From contig NZ_JAEHFX010000012.1 of assembly GCF_016623615.1 (NCBI RefSeq), positions 1 to 64,000 of the forward strand: DNA of 64,000 nt, given 5' to 3'. The notes below the pieces were generated by a model. That model was not told the DNA's origin. It made no database searches and worked only from the letters and a program-made list of their open reading frames with translations. The stretch is from Adhaeribacter terrigena (GTDB lineage Bacteria > Bacteroidota > Bacteroidia > Cytophagales > Hymenobacteraceae). Positions 17,894-25,692 of this stretch are shown in pieces (position 1 is the stretch's first letter; each line of letters opens with the position of its first letter). A program made the position numbers and the translations under genes.

Positions 17894-20080
17894 ATGGAAA
17901 TAATAGCGAAAGAAGACGTTAAACTGAAAAGCAAATTAAAGGAAGTTTTTGGGTATAGTCAATTCCGGGGAAACCAGGAAGCGATCATAAACAATATCAT
18001 TGAGGGGAAGAATACGTTTGTGATCATGCCAACGGGGGCCGGGAAGTCGCTTTGCTACCAGCTGCCGGCTTTGATTCTGGAAGGCACGGCCATTGTAATT
18101 TCGCCGCTCATTGCCCTGATGAAAAACCAGGTAGATCAGCTGAATGCCTTTGGCGTGAATGCCCAGTTCCTCAATTCCACGCTTTCCAAAGCCGAAACCA
18201 ACCGGGTAAAAAAAGAAACGATCAGTGGCGAAGTGAAACTGCTGTACGTAGCCCCGGAATCGCTGACGAAAGAAGAAACGCTGGAATTCCTGCGCAAAGC
18301 TAAAATATCGTTCGTGGCCATTGATGAAGCGCACTGCATTTCGGAGTGGGGCCACGACTTCCGCCCGGAATACCGCCGCATCCGGGGCATCATCGACCAG
18401 ATCGGCGATCTGCCCATTATCGCGCTTACGGCCACCGCTACGCCCAAAGTACAGCTCGACATCCAGAAAAACCTCCAGATGGACGAGGCTTCGGTTTTCA
18501 AATCTTCGTTTAACCGCACCAACTTGTTTTACGAAGTACGTCCGAAGCACAAAACCAAGAAGCAACTTATAAAATACGTTAAAAAGCACAAAGGCAAAAG
18601 CGGCATTGTGTATTGTCTGAGCCGCAAAAAGGTAGAAGAAATTGCTGAATTGCTGAAGGTGAACGACGTAAAAGCCCTGCCTTACCACGCCGGTCTGGAT
18701 TCGCACGTGCGCATGGCCAACCAGGATGCGTTCCTGAACGAAGACGCCGACGTAATTGTGGCCACCATTGCTTTCGGGATGGGGATTGACAAGCCGGACG
18801 TGCGTTTTGTAATTCACTATGATACCCCAAAATCCATTGAAGGGTATTACCAGGAAACTGGCCGTGGTGGCCGCGATGGGCTGGAAGGTAACTGCCTGAT
18901 GTTCTACAGCTACGACGATATTATCAAGCTCGAGAAATTCAGCAAAGATAAGCCGGTAACTGAGCGCGATAACTCCAAATTATTGCTCCAGGAAATGGCT
19001 TCCTACGCTGATTCGGCGGTTTGCCGCCGCAAGCAATTGCTGCATTATTTCGGCGAAGCCTATGAAAAAGACTGCGGTTTCTGCGATAACTGCGTGAACC
19101 CGAAAGAAAAATTTGAAGCCCAGAACGAAGTGGTAATGGCCCTGAAAACGGTGGTTCTGACCGAGCAGCGTTTCGGCTTCGATCATATTTCGGCCGTGCT
19201 GGTTGGTTTGAATAATCAGTATGTTTCGAGCTACGGCCACGATCAGCTGGAAGTATTCGGAAAGGGAAAAGACCATGATATCCAATACTGGAATTCGGTG
19301 GTGCGGCAGGTGCTGCTTTCCGGTTACCTGGACAAGGATATCGAGAATTTCGGGGTGCTGAAGATTACCCAGAAGGGCCTCGATTTTATTCAGAGCCCGC
19401 ACAGCATTCAGCTTTGCATAGACCATAATTTCGATGAGGAAGTAGCCAAGGAAGAAGAACGGCAGGAAAACCAGACCGCTTCCGGGCACGACGAGGCGCT
19501 TTTCAGCATGCTGAAAGACCTGCGGAAAAAAATGGCGAAAGAGAAAAACCTGCCGCCCTACGTTTTATTCCAGGATCCGAGCCTGAAAGAAATGGCTACC
19601 ACCTACCCGACCACCAAAGAAGACCTGGCGCATATTGCCGGCGTGGGCATGGGTAAAGTGCAGAAATTCGGCAAACCTTTTCTCGATCTGATCACCAAAT
19701 ATGTAGAGGATAACGACATCGAAACGGCCACGGATGTGGTGGTGAAATCGGCGGTAAACAAATCGAAGATTAAGATCTACATCATTCAGCAGATCGATAA
19801 GAAAATGAATCTGGAGGAAATTGCCGCTTCCAAGGGCATTACCATGAATGAGCTGATAGAAGAAATCGAGCACATTTGTTATTCGGGCACCAAGCTGAAC
19901 CTGAACTATTACATCGATAACATTCTGGACGACGACCGCCAGGACGAGATAACCGATTATTTCCTGCATGCCAGTACCGATAATATGGCCGAAGCCATGA
20001 AAGCGCTGGGGCCGGATGAATACAACGAAGAAGATGTGCGGTTAATGCGCGTGAAATTCCTGAGTGAATACGCCAACTAA
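17894..20080 (+). CDS. recQ: ATP-dependent DNA helicase RecQ
   Basis: A 728-residue superfamily 2 helicase that unwinds DNA 3'-5' in recombination and fork repair. Walker A TGAGKS has its Lys at residue 51, the DEAH box is at 144-147, followed by the SEWGHDFRPEY aromatic-rich loop, TATATP, and motif VI QETGRGGRDG. A zinc-binding RQC region (CRRKQLLHYFG...CGFCDNC) precedes a winged helix, and one HRDC domain (DLRKKMAKEKNLPPYVLF) lies near 535-605. A further 110-residue C-terminal extension, predicted helical, follows the HRDC domain. A strong terminator follows at 20107-20135. Confidence 0.95.
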   Translation: MEIIAKEDVKLKSKLKEVFGYSQFRGNQEAIINNIIEGKNTFVIMPTGAGKSLCYQLPALILEGTAIVISPLIALMKNQVDQLNAFGVNAQFLNSTLSKAETNRVKKETISGEVKLLYVAPESLTKEETLEFLRKAKISFVAIDEAHCISEWGHDFRPEYRRIRGIIDQIGDLPIIALTATATPKVQLDIQKNLQMDEASVFKSSFNRTNLFYEVRPKHKTKKQLIKYVKKHKGKSGIVYCLSRKKVEEIAELLKVNDVKALPYHAGLDSHVRMANQDAFLNEDADVIVATIAFGMGIDKPDVRFVIHYDTPKSIEGYYQETGRGGRDGLEGNCLMFYSYDDIIKLEKFSKDKPVTERDNSKLLLQEMASYADSAVCRRKQLLHYFGEAYEKDCGFCDNCVNPKEKFEAQNEVVMALKTVVLTEQRFGFDHISAVLVGLNNQYVSSYGHDQLEVFGKGKDHDIQYWNSVVRQVLLSGYLDKDIENFGVLKITQKGLDFIQSPHSIQLCIDHNFDEEVAKEEERQENQTASGHDEALFSMLKDLRKKMAKEKNLPPYVLFQDPSLKEMATTYPTTKEDLAHIAGVGMGKVQKFGKPFLDLITKYVEDNDIETATDVVVKSAVNKSKIKIYIIQQIDKKMNLEEIAASKGITMNELIEEIEHICYSGTKLNLNYYIDNILDDDRQDEITDYFLHASTDNMAEAMKALGPDEYNEEDVRLMRVKFLSEYAN

Positions 20081-20106
20081 GCTTTTCGTTTTTGAAAATA
20101 AACAAA

Positions 20107-20135
20107 AAGGCCGGCAGCAATGCCGGCCTTTTTTT
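20107..20135 (+). terminator. Terminator after recQ
   Basis: Perfect 10-bp stem AAGGCCGGCA / TGCCGGCCTT closed by a GCAA tetraloop and followed by five more T. Confidence 0.93.
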
Positions 20136-20243
20136 CGACTTTTTGGGGCTAAAAGTATAGCGTTTTTTTTACTGAAATAGTTTTTGAGAGCAAATACCTA
20201 CCGTTTTTCTGAGTTGAAACTTCATGCTTCATCCCCCAAGTTT

Positions 20244-20442
20244 ATGCCCAGCCGCAACTGGTGGGCATCTTTCTGGTCAGTTTGCAACTGACCTTACCTG
20301 CAAGGTAAAAAGAAAGCCTGCTATAAAAACAGTAGGCTTTGGCAAAGAAAAACTGCTCAATAAAAAAACGCAATGCTTCCGCCAGGTGTAAACTGGCTAT
20401 CAGAATAGCGTCACAAGTTACGGCTGCGCCTAAACTTGCGAC
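20244..20442. repeat. Cluster of five hairpins between recQ and purD
   Basis: Successive inverted repeats: ATGCCCA/TGGGCAT (20244-20268); GGTCAGTT/AACTGACC with 3-nt loop (20275-20293); TTACC/GGTAA (20294-20308); AAAGCCT/AGGCTTT (20313-20340); GTCACAAGTT/AACTTGCGAC, 9 of 10 pairs (20410-20442). No plausible ORF covers the region. It occupies most of the 586-bp gap, which also carries three AAACG boxes (20151-20166, 20192-20207, 20507-20522). It could be a structured RNA or a remnant of palindromic repeats. Confidence 0.55.
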
Positions 20443-20666
20443 ATGGCAGGGACATGACTCAGCATTCCTTCAATTTAAAACTTGCGAAACCCTTAACTTA
20501 TTAAGCAAAACGCTATCCTTTTGGGCATAAAAACTGTTGAAATAAAAGTGAGGCCGCGTTGTTTTTAAGGCAGGATTTAGGTGAGGTCGCCCACATTTAA
20601 TAACTTGCAGCCGATTGAAAATGTAGCTAAACAACTTCGGTCACTTTTTTTAAAGCAGCTTAAAAC

Positions 20667-22001
20667 ATGAAAGTACTCATCATCGGATCGGGCGCCCGCG
20701 AACACGCCATAGCCTGGAAACTCAGCCAAAGTCAATATTGCGAAAAAATATTCGTAGCGCCCGGCAATGCCGGCACCGCGCAATTTGCCACCAACGTAGA
20801 TGTTTCCATTACCGATTTTGAGGAAATAGCCAAATTCGCCACCGATTTTGATATCATGATGGTGGTGGTAGGGCAGGAGGCAGCGCTGGTAGACGGCATT
20901 CACGATTATTTCCTGGCTACCGAATACCTGAAAGAAATTCTGGTGGTTGGTCCTTGCAAAGCCGGCGCGCAGCTGGAAGGCAGCAAAGATTTTTCGAAGA
21001 AATTCATGCAGCAATACGGCATCCCAACCGCCAAATCGCAGACCTTTACTACCGACAACTTTGACGATGGCCTGGCTTACCTGCAAACCCAAAACTACCC
21101 AACAGTTTTAAAAGCTGATGGTTTAGCGGCCGGCAAAGGCGTAATTATTGCCCAGGACTTCGAAGAGGCCAGCTTCCATTTCAAAGACATGCTGCAAAAC
21201 GCCCGTTTTGGCAAAGCGAGCGCGAAAGTGGTGGTGGAAGAATACCTGGACGGCATTGAAGTTTCGGCGTTCATTCTTACCGATGGCAAAGATTATCTCT
21301 TGCTGCCGGAAGCCAAAGATTACAAACGCATTGGCGAAGGCGATACCGGTTTGAATACAGGCGGGATGGGTTCCATTTCGCCGGTAAGTTTTGCCGACGA
21401 CGTTTTTATGCAGAAAGTAAAAACCCGCATCATTGAGCCGACCTTAAAAGGTTTGCAAAGCGAAAATATTCCGTACAGCGGTTTCCTGTTCATTGGTTTA
21501 ATGAGCGTGAAAGGCGAACCTTACGTGATCGAATACAACGTGCGCCTCGGCGATCCGGAAACCGAATCTATTTTGCCGCGCATTAAATCCGATCTTTTCG
21601 AAATGTTCCAAGCGCTGCACGATCATACTTTAGGTCAGTTCAAACTGGAAATTGATCCAAGAACGGCCGCCACGGTAATGCTGGTAGCCGGCGGTTACCC
21701 CGAAAATTACGCGAAAGAAAAAGAAATTTCCGGTTTGGATCAGGCAAAAGATGTGCACGTTTTTCATGCCGGCACCAAGCTGAACCACGATCATAAAGTA
21801 GTAACGAACGGCGGCCGCGTAATAGCAGTTACTGCCTTAGGCGAAAACCTGCACCAAGCGCTGGAAAAAGCCAACACTGCCGCATCGGCTATTACCTGGC
21901 AAAACCGTTACTTCCGCCGAGACATTGGCTTCGATCTGAAAGCACTGGCAGATAAAAAAGGCACTGCCGCTGCCCCGGAACATGACCAGATTTTAGGCTA
22001 A
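20667..22001 (+). CDS. purD: Phosphoribosylamine-glycine ligase
   Basis: A 444-residue ATP-grasp enzyme joining phosphoribosylamine and glycine to GAR, the second step of purine synthesis. Seen: N-terminal KVLIIGSGAREHAIAWKL, PGNAGTAQFA, the GSKDFSKKFMQQYGIPTA entry to the grasp domain, LKADGLAAGKGVIIAQ, the LNTGGMGSISP loop and EYNVRLGDPETE metal site. The length is slightly above the usual 420-430 because of a C-terminal extension (ADKKGTAAAPEHDQILG). It is isolated from other pur genes here. Confidence 0.96.
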   Translation: MKVLIIGSGAREHAIAWKLSQSQYCEKIFVAPGNAGTAQFATNVDVSITDFEEIAKFATDFDIMMVVVGQEAALVDGIHDYFLATEYLKEILVVGPCKAGAQLEGSKDFSKKFMQQYGIPTAKSQTFTTDNFDDGLAYLQTQNYPTVLKADGLAAGKGVIIAQDFEEASFHFKDMLQNARFGKASAKVVVEEYLDGIEVSAFILTDGKDYLLLPEAKDYKRIGEGDTGLNTGGMGSISPVSFADDVFMQKVKTRIIEPTLKGLQSENIPYSGFLFIGLMSVKGEPYVIEYNVRLGDPETESILPRIKSDLFEMFQALHDHTLGQFKLEIDPRTAATVMLVAGGYPENYAKEKEISGLDQAKDVHVFHAGTKLNHDHKVVTNGGRVIAVTALGENLHQALEKANTAASAITWQNRYFRRDIGFDLKALADKKGTAAAPEHDQILG

Positions 22002-22020
22002 AAAGCATAACGTTTCTAAC

Positions 22021-22154
22021 GGTCACTCTGAGCCTGTCGGAGAAACTAACGCGTACTACGATGGAGTTTAAGCGTAGCGATAAATTTCTTTCCTAAGTTG
22101 GGTTTCATGCGGGCTCAGTACGCGTTACTTCCCTCTGCTTCGCTCGGCATGACC
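22021..22154. repeat. 134-bp imperfect palindrome, REP/MITE-like
   Basis: The outer arms GGTCA..CTGAGC (from 22021) and GCTCGG..TGACC (to 22154) pair, and a second perfect 10-bp pair AACGCGTACT (22048-22057) / AGTACGCGTT (22117-22126) lies inside. There is no ORF. The arm sequences resemble the short GTCA..CTGAGC..GTCGGAG repeats scattered in many Bacteroidota genomes. It lies 19 bp after purD. Confidence 0.7.
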
Positions 22155-22180
22155 TAATAGAAACATACCATTTCAAAGCA

Positions 22181-22220
22181 AAAAAAGTAGCGCGGGGTTT
22201 AAATCCTGCGCTACTTTTTT
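22181..22220. terminator. Bidirectional terminator 1 between purD and bacilliredoxin gene
   Basis: Thirteen-bp stem AAAAAAGTAGCGC / GCGCTACTTTTTT with a loop that can add GG/CC pairs. T-runs occur on both strands. Confidence 0.9.
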
Positions 22221-22238
22221 ATTTACAATTTCAAACAC

Positions 22239-22274
22239 AAAAAAGCCCGGACTGCTCAGTCCGGGCTTTTTTTT
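22239..22274. terminator. Bidirectional terminator 2 between purD and bacilliredoxin gene
   Basis: AAAAAAGCCCGGACT / AGTCCGGGCTTTTTT with loop GCTC and eight T. On the minus strand it lies after the bacilliredoxin gene and a box at 22288-22303. Confidence 0.92.
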
Positions 22275-22366
22275 GCTTTCCAGGCCCGAAACGCTACCGT
22301 TTTTGCCTTCAAAAGTCCAGATACTAACTACCAGGTACTAACTACCCGATACCAGCTACCAATAAA

Positions 22367-22789
22367 TTAGCAGTTTGCTTCGAAAGCGCCTTTCAGGTTA
22401 TCTACAATGCGTACCAGGTCGTTGCCTTCTATGTGATGGCGCTCGATTATGTGTACCAGTTCGCCGTTTTTAAACAACGCGATAGACGGCGAAGATGGCG
22501 GATAAGGCAGCATGTATTCGCGGGCTTTAGAAACGGCATCGGCTTCCATGCCGGCAAACACCGTGATCATTTTCGACGGCTTTTTATCGGCGGAAGAAAT
22601 GGCCATTTTCAGGGCCGGGCGGGCTTTGGAAGCGGCACAACCACAAACCGAATTGATGGCTACCAAAACGGTACCTTCTTTTTCTGAAAGCACGTTTTCT
22701 ACTTCTTCCGGGGTCATTAATTGCTCGAAACCAGCCGAAGTAAGATCTTCGCGGATCGGGGCTACCATATATTCAGGATACATTCCCAT
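22367..22789 (-). CDS. BrxA/BrxB family bacilliredoxin
   Basis: A 140-residue thioredoxin-fold protein of the YphP/YqiW (DUF1094) family. The CGC active site is at residues 49-51 inside INSVCGCAASKARPAL; PPSSPSIALFKNGELVHIIERHHIEG is the cis-Pro and C-terminal helix region. In Firmicutes such proteins remove bacillithiol from mixed disulfides, and many Bacteroidota also use bacillithiol, so a thiol-redox role is likely. No bacillithiol synthesis gene is visible in the window. It is monocistronic. Confidence 0.9.
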   Translation of the reverse strand: MGMYPEYMVAPIREDLTSAGFEQLMTPEEVENVLSEKEGTVLVAINSVCGCAASKARPALKMAISSADKKPSKMITVFAGMEADAVSKAREYMLPYPPSSPSIALFKNGELVHIIERHHIEGNDLVRIVDNLKGAFEANC

Positions 22790-22826
22790 AATTCAGATAT
22801 TTTTAGCTGAAACATAATTACTTCTG

Positions 22827-22834
22827 CAAATTTA
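22827..22834 (-). promoter_or_regulatory. Candidate -7 box for the bacilliredoxin gene
   Basis: On the minus strand TAAATTTG followed by C fits TAnnTTTG and lies 38 bp before the ATG. The -33 position has only a partial match (TTCG). Confidence 0.45.
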
Positions 22835-23009
22835 CGAAAACCAAGCCGGAATAACGAATCCTGACAGAAAGACAGAGAACTAATGGTTAATTATTAGGGA
22901 ATTGGGCAATAGTAAAAGTATTAAAATAAAAACTGCCAGCTGAATACTCAACCGGCAGTTTTTAAATCTATTATCAGGATATTAATCATTATCCATGAAT
23001 CACTAATCA

Positions 23010-24128
23010 CTAATTATAAACTTTCACCATGTAAATAAAGTCCTTCAGCTTTTTGAGTTGCTGTTTGCGGGCACGGCCGCTTAAGGTATTTTGGCGGTTA
23101 AAAGAAACGCGGGTGGCTGAATCGGACTTCAGTTGCTGGGCAATGCTCATTAAATAAGCCGATTTGGTGGCAAAAGCCGCGCCCTGCGCATCGAGCTGCT
23201 TGCCGCTGATCACGCCAATGAGGTTGCCTTTATCGTCGAAGAGCGGACCGCCGGAGTTACCCGGATTCAGCGGAATGGAGATCTGATACGCAGCCGTGTC
23301 GCCTTCAAAACCCGATTGGGAGCTCAGCGAACCTTCGCCAAAAACCATGTCTTCGCGCGGGAAACCAAGGGTGTAAACTTTTTCACCCAGCTCCGCATCG
23401 GTGTTAGCAACGGTATAAGGCAGGCTGCCAAAGGTGGTAAAATTAGGGTCGGTAACTTTCAGGATGGCCAGGTCGTGGTCCAGGTCCTTGTAAACTTCGA
23501 TTACTTTAAAACGGTTGCCGTTCTTGTTTTCGATGTAAACCGAATCGGAATCTTTAATTACGTGGTAGCTGGTTACAAAATAGCCGTTTTCGGTGAGCGC
23601 AAACCCGGTTCCGCTAAAAGCCCCCGGATTGATTTCATTTTTAGGCGTTTTCTGGTTTTGGTTGAAGGCCCGGTTTATGGCCCGCTGGTTTTTCTTGATC
23701 TTTTCTACTTCGCGGCGCAATTCAGTATACCGGATGGTTTGCTGCTTGCCCATGGTATTCCAGAGCTGAATACTAAAGAGCGTACTGAAAACGGTTAGAA
23801 TGGCTACCGAAGCTGCTACGGCCATGGTAGTGGCATGCGCTTTCCAGAACATTTTCCATTTCGGGTCGCTTTGTAAAACAGGCTGCGCAGGCAATATTTC
23901 GGGCGCCGTTTCAGCTTCCATATCGGCATGAATGGCCGCCATTTTTTGTTTCAGGTGCTGGCGGCGCCCAAATTGCTGTAACGTACCGGTCAGTTCCTCG
24001 AACTGCCGCGAACGGTGCGCTAAAATGGGGTCCTGGAGGAGTTGCGCTTCAAAATCGGAGGCCTCCTGGTCGGTCATATCACCGGCAAGGTAGCGTTCAA
24101 TTAAGGCGTAAGCTTCTGTTTCAGTCAT
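23010..24128 (-). CDS. Membrane protein: anti-sigma-like N-terminus fused to trypsin-like (HtrA-type) protease domain
   Basis: The 372-residue chain has a cytoplasmic N-terminus of 95 residues resembling anti-sigma proteins (ALIERYLAGDMTDQEASDFE, LLQDP), one membrane segment (about 98-122), a short coiled coil (about 133-158), then a periplasmic S1C protease domain. The catalytic residues are visible: His189 (TSYHV), Asp219 (HDLAIL) and Ser292 (GNSGGPL). No PDZ domain follows. It begins 39 bp after the ECF sigma gene in the same direction. I infer a membrane-bound regulator whose protease half senses or acts on envelope damage while the N-terminus binds the sigma factor. Confidence 0.85.
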   Translation of the reverse strand: MTETEAYALIERYLAGDMTDQEASDFEAQLLQDPILAHRSRQFEELTGTLQQFGRRQHLKQKMAAIHADMEAETAPEILPAQPVLQSDPKWKMFWKAHATTMAVAASVAILTVFSTLFSIQLWNTMGKQQTIRYTELRREVEKIKKNQRAINRAFNQNQKTPKNEINPGAFSGTGFALTENGYFVTSYHVIKDSDSVYIENKNGNRFKVIEVYKDLDHDLAILKVTDPNFTTFGSLPYTVANTDAELGEKVYTLGFPREDMVFGEGSLSSQSGFEGDTAAYQISIPLNPGNSGGPLFDDKGNLIGVISGKQLDAQGAAFATKSAYLMSIAQQLKSDSATRVSFNRQNTLSGRARKQQLKKLKDFIYMVKVYN

Positions 24129-24167
24129 GGCATTTTTCCGTTTCCGGAATGGTTAAGGGCAGCGCCT

Positions 24168-24746
24168 CTATTGGGCCGGCGCGACGGTTTTATAAGCGGC
24201 AAAGAACAATTTCTTCAGCCGCATCAGGCATTTATATTTTTGGTTCTTGGCATTGTCGGCGTTGGTGTAGCCGAATTTTTCCGTAATGTCCTGCATAGAA
24301 CGTGCCTGCAGGTAAAAATCTTCGAGCAGGGTGCGGCACGGTTCGCCTAGCTGGTTCATGGCCTGCTCCATTACTGAAAATTTCAGTTCGGTTTCTTCCG
24401 GTGCAACCGGTTCATCTTCCAGGCCAATAAAATTCTCTGAATCGATCACCCCGGAAAACCGGTTCTTTTCAGCCAGTTTCTTAAGCCAGAGCCGCCGGCA
24501 AACCGAATACAGGTAAGTTTTGATCTGGCAGGTTAGCTCCAGCGTGCCGTCTTTGATCTTCTCATAGAAAACCAGGATACCTTCCTGAAAAATGTCTTTG
24601 GCTTCGTCGGAAGTACCGCTGTTACTCAGAATAAAATGCGCAACCATGGGGTAATGCAATTTATACAGGTAACTCAACGCCCGGTCATCGTCCTGCCGGA
24701 TGCCGGCAATCAAAGATTCATCAGTATGTTCTGCCGCTCGCTGCAT
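24168..24746 (-). CDS. ECF-type RNA polymerase sigma factor
   Basis: A 192-residue sigma-70 protein. Region 2: DDDRALSYLYKLHYPMVAHFIL, SDEAKDIFQEGILVFYEKI, LTCQIKTYLYSVCRRLWLKKL. Region 4: QLGEPCRTLLEDFYLQARSMQDITEKFGYTNADNAKNQKYKCLMRLK. It is the first gene of a pair with the protease fusion downstream and faces a small lipoprotein gene across a region containing a GTAACCC inverted repeat (24783-24818), a possible self-recognised promoter element. Confidence 0.93.
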   Translation of the reverse strand: MQRAAEHTDESLIAGIRQDDDRALSYLYKLHYPMVAHFILSNSGTSDEAKDIFQEGILVFYEKIKDGTLELTCQIKTYLYSVCRRLWLKKLAEKNRFSGVIDSENFIGLEDEPVAPEETELKFSVMEQAMNQLGEPCRTLLEDFYLQARSMQDITEKFGYTNADNAKNQKYKCLMRLKKLFFAAYKTVAPAQ

Positions 24747-24782
24747 GCACGTTTCAAGTGTTTATACCATTTAGGACCTTTT

Positions 24783-24818
24783 GTAACCCACAAAAAAAAA
24801 TATTTTTTACCGGGTTAC
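24783..24818. promoter_or_regulatory. GTAACCC inverted repeat in the divergent sigma/lipoprotein region
   Basis: GTAACCC (24783-24789) and GGGTTAC (24812-24818) flank a 22-bp A/T tract. AAC-containing -35 elements are typical of ECF sigma factors, so one copy could drive each divergent gene. This is inferred from symmetry and position. Confidence 0.45.
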
Positions 24819-24882
24819 TTCTTAGCCTTTCTGGTATGAAGGTGAGAAATTTAAAACTAAAACACTTAAACCGATAAACAAA

Positions 24883-25101
24883 ATGAAAAACACAATCAAA
24901 TTAGCAGTAGTTGCTTTCGCTTTCGCCGCTTTCACTACTTCATGCAGCAAAACTGAGAAAACGGTAGAGAACACAACTGAAAGCGTAGAAACTACTGTTG
25001 ATGACGCTACCACTCCGGAAGCTGGTGATACTGCGGTAGTTATCGATCAGGAAGCTGATGCAGTTATCAAAACGGATACTACTGTTACTGAAGTGAAATA
25101 A
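24883..25101 (+). CDS. Small acidic lipoprotein
   Basis: A 72-residue protein with a signal peptide and lipobox TTSC (Cys at residue 21), then a Thr/Glu/Val-rich acidic tail with repeated TVE/TTV units and no recognised domain. It is divergent from the ECF sigma gene at 24746 and shares its regulatory region, so it may belong to the sigma regulon. A strong terminator follows. The mature chain of about 50 residues is probably unfolded. Confidence 0.8.
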   Translation: MKNTIKLAVVAFAFAAFTTSCSKTEKTVENTTESVETTVDDATTPEAGDTAVVIDQEADAVIKTDTTVTEVK

Positions 25102-25126
25102 TTGCTTATATATTATTTTTTCTGCG

Positions 25127-25162
25127 AAAAGTCCGGCCTTAACAAGCCGGACTTTTTTTTTT
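25127..25162 (+). terminator. Terminator after the small lipoprotein gene
   Basis: Perfect 11-bp stem AAAAGTCCGGC / GCCGGACTTTT with an 8-nt loop and a T-run of ten. It has the same AAAAGTC start as many terminators here but no AAACG box before it. Confidence 0.93.
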
Positions 25163-25200
25163 ACCCTTCCCGGATTTTTTCTGTTTCGGTGTAAGTTCCA

Positions 25201-25690
25201 ATAAAGTTTGTCTGAATCAGGATTTATAGGATTTGAGGATAGCCAGGATTGTTTGTCTGAACACGATTTTTGTGATTAAAGGATGGGCAAGATTTCACGC
25301 ATATCGCCAGCGCAGCGTTTCCTGAAGATCACGTTATCTAAGAAGCTAAACTAAAAAGAAGCGGGCTACGAAGGGAAACTCTACCAGTTTCTGTGAGAGC
25401 GGCCTCCAAGACTTCCGGTGCCGAGGAACGAGGCAGCCCGGCAGGGCAGGAAGGGTTGCAGCCGCGAGCGCAGAAACGAAGCCTCCCGGCTGGAGGGAGA
25501 AAGTTTAATTAGAAGTCAAAAGTTATGAGTTGAAAGCTAAAGGTCAGCTATGAAAACGCTATCCTTTCAGCCTTTAAAAGTCAATAGCAAGCTTTCTTAT
25601 CAGCGTAAATAGATCCCTCCCCTCATCGGGATGACAGAAACCGACGTGAGGACGAAAAAAATGCTATCTTTTTCCCCTGAAAAACTAAAA
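25201..25690. repeat. Composite repeat island A
   Basis: Fills the gap between the lipoprotein terminator and dinB. In order: degenerate TCTGAAnnnGATTT-type repeats (25208-25290), the structured element (25300-25510), an AAACG box (25553-25568), an AAATAGATCCCTCC segment with a GGGATGAC motif (25607-25635), and a second box (25658-25673). The same order occurs in island B at 41101-41710. There is no credible ORF. Confidence 0.75.
25300..25510. ncRNA. Structured repeat element, copy A (candidate non-coding RNA)
   Basis: A nested fold is visible: GTTTCTG 25387-25393 / CAGAAAC 25471-25477; GCGGC 25399-25403 / GCCGC 25461-25465; CTTCC 25412-25416 / GGAAG 25449-25453; inner hairpins TGCC/GGCA (25419-25435) and GCCC/GGGC (25436-25447); and a 3' hairpin CTCCC 25483-25487 / GGGAG 25495-25499. 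Copy B (41315-41517) keeps every stem, and in the last one CTCCC/GGGAG becomes CACCC/GGGTG. The strand of any transcript is not determined; coordinates of the ends are those of visible similarity. Confidence 0.6.
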
Positions 25691-25692
25691 AA

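Noticed and set aside
17936-18817. 293-codon open frame on the minus strand inside recQ
   Set aside because: It lies opposite the conserved helicase motifs of recQ, is rich in Arg, His and Phe as expected for a shadow frame, and shows no domain.
20339-20530. 63-codon frame between recQ and purD
   Set aside because: It runs across a hairpin and an AAACG box and has the look of random coding of a structured region.
22980-23020. GAATCACTAATCACTAATTA-type short repeat (also 52085-52120)
   Set aside because: It is a low-complexity variation seen twice next to gene ends; too short and variable for a defined element here.
24822-25013. 63-codon minus frame opposite the small lipoprotein gene
   Set aside because: It is antisense to the lipoprotein, whose signal peptide and lipobox are clear, so this is a shadow.
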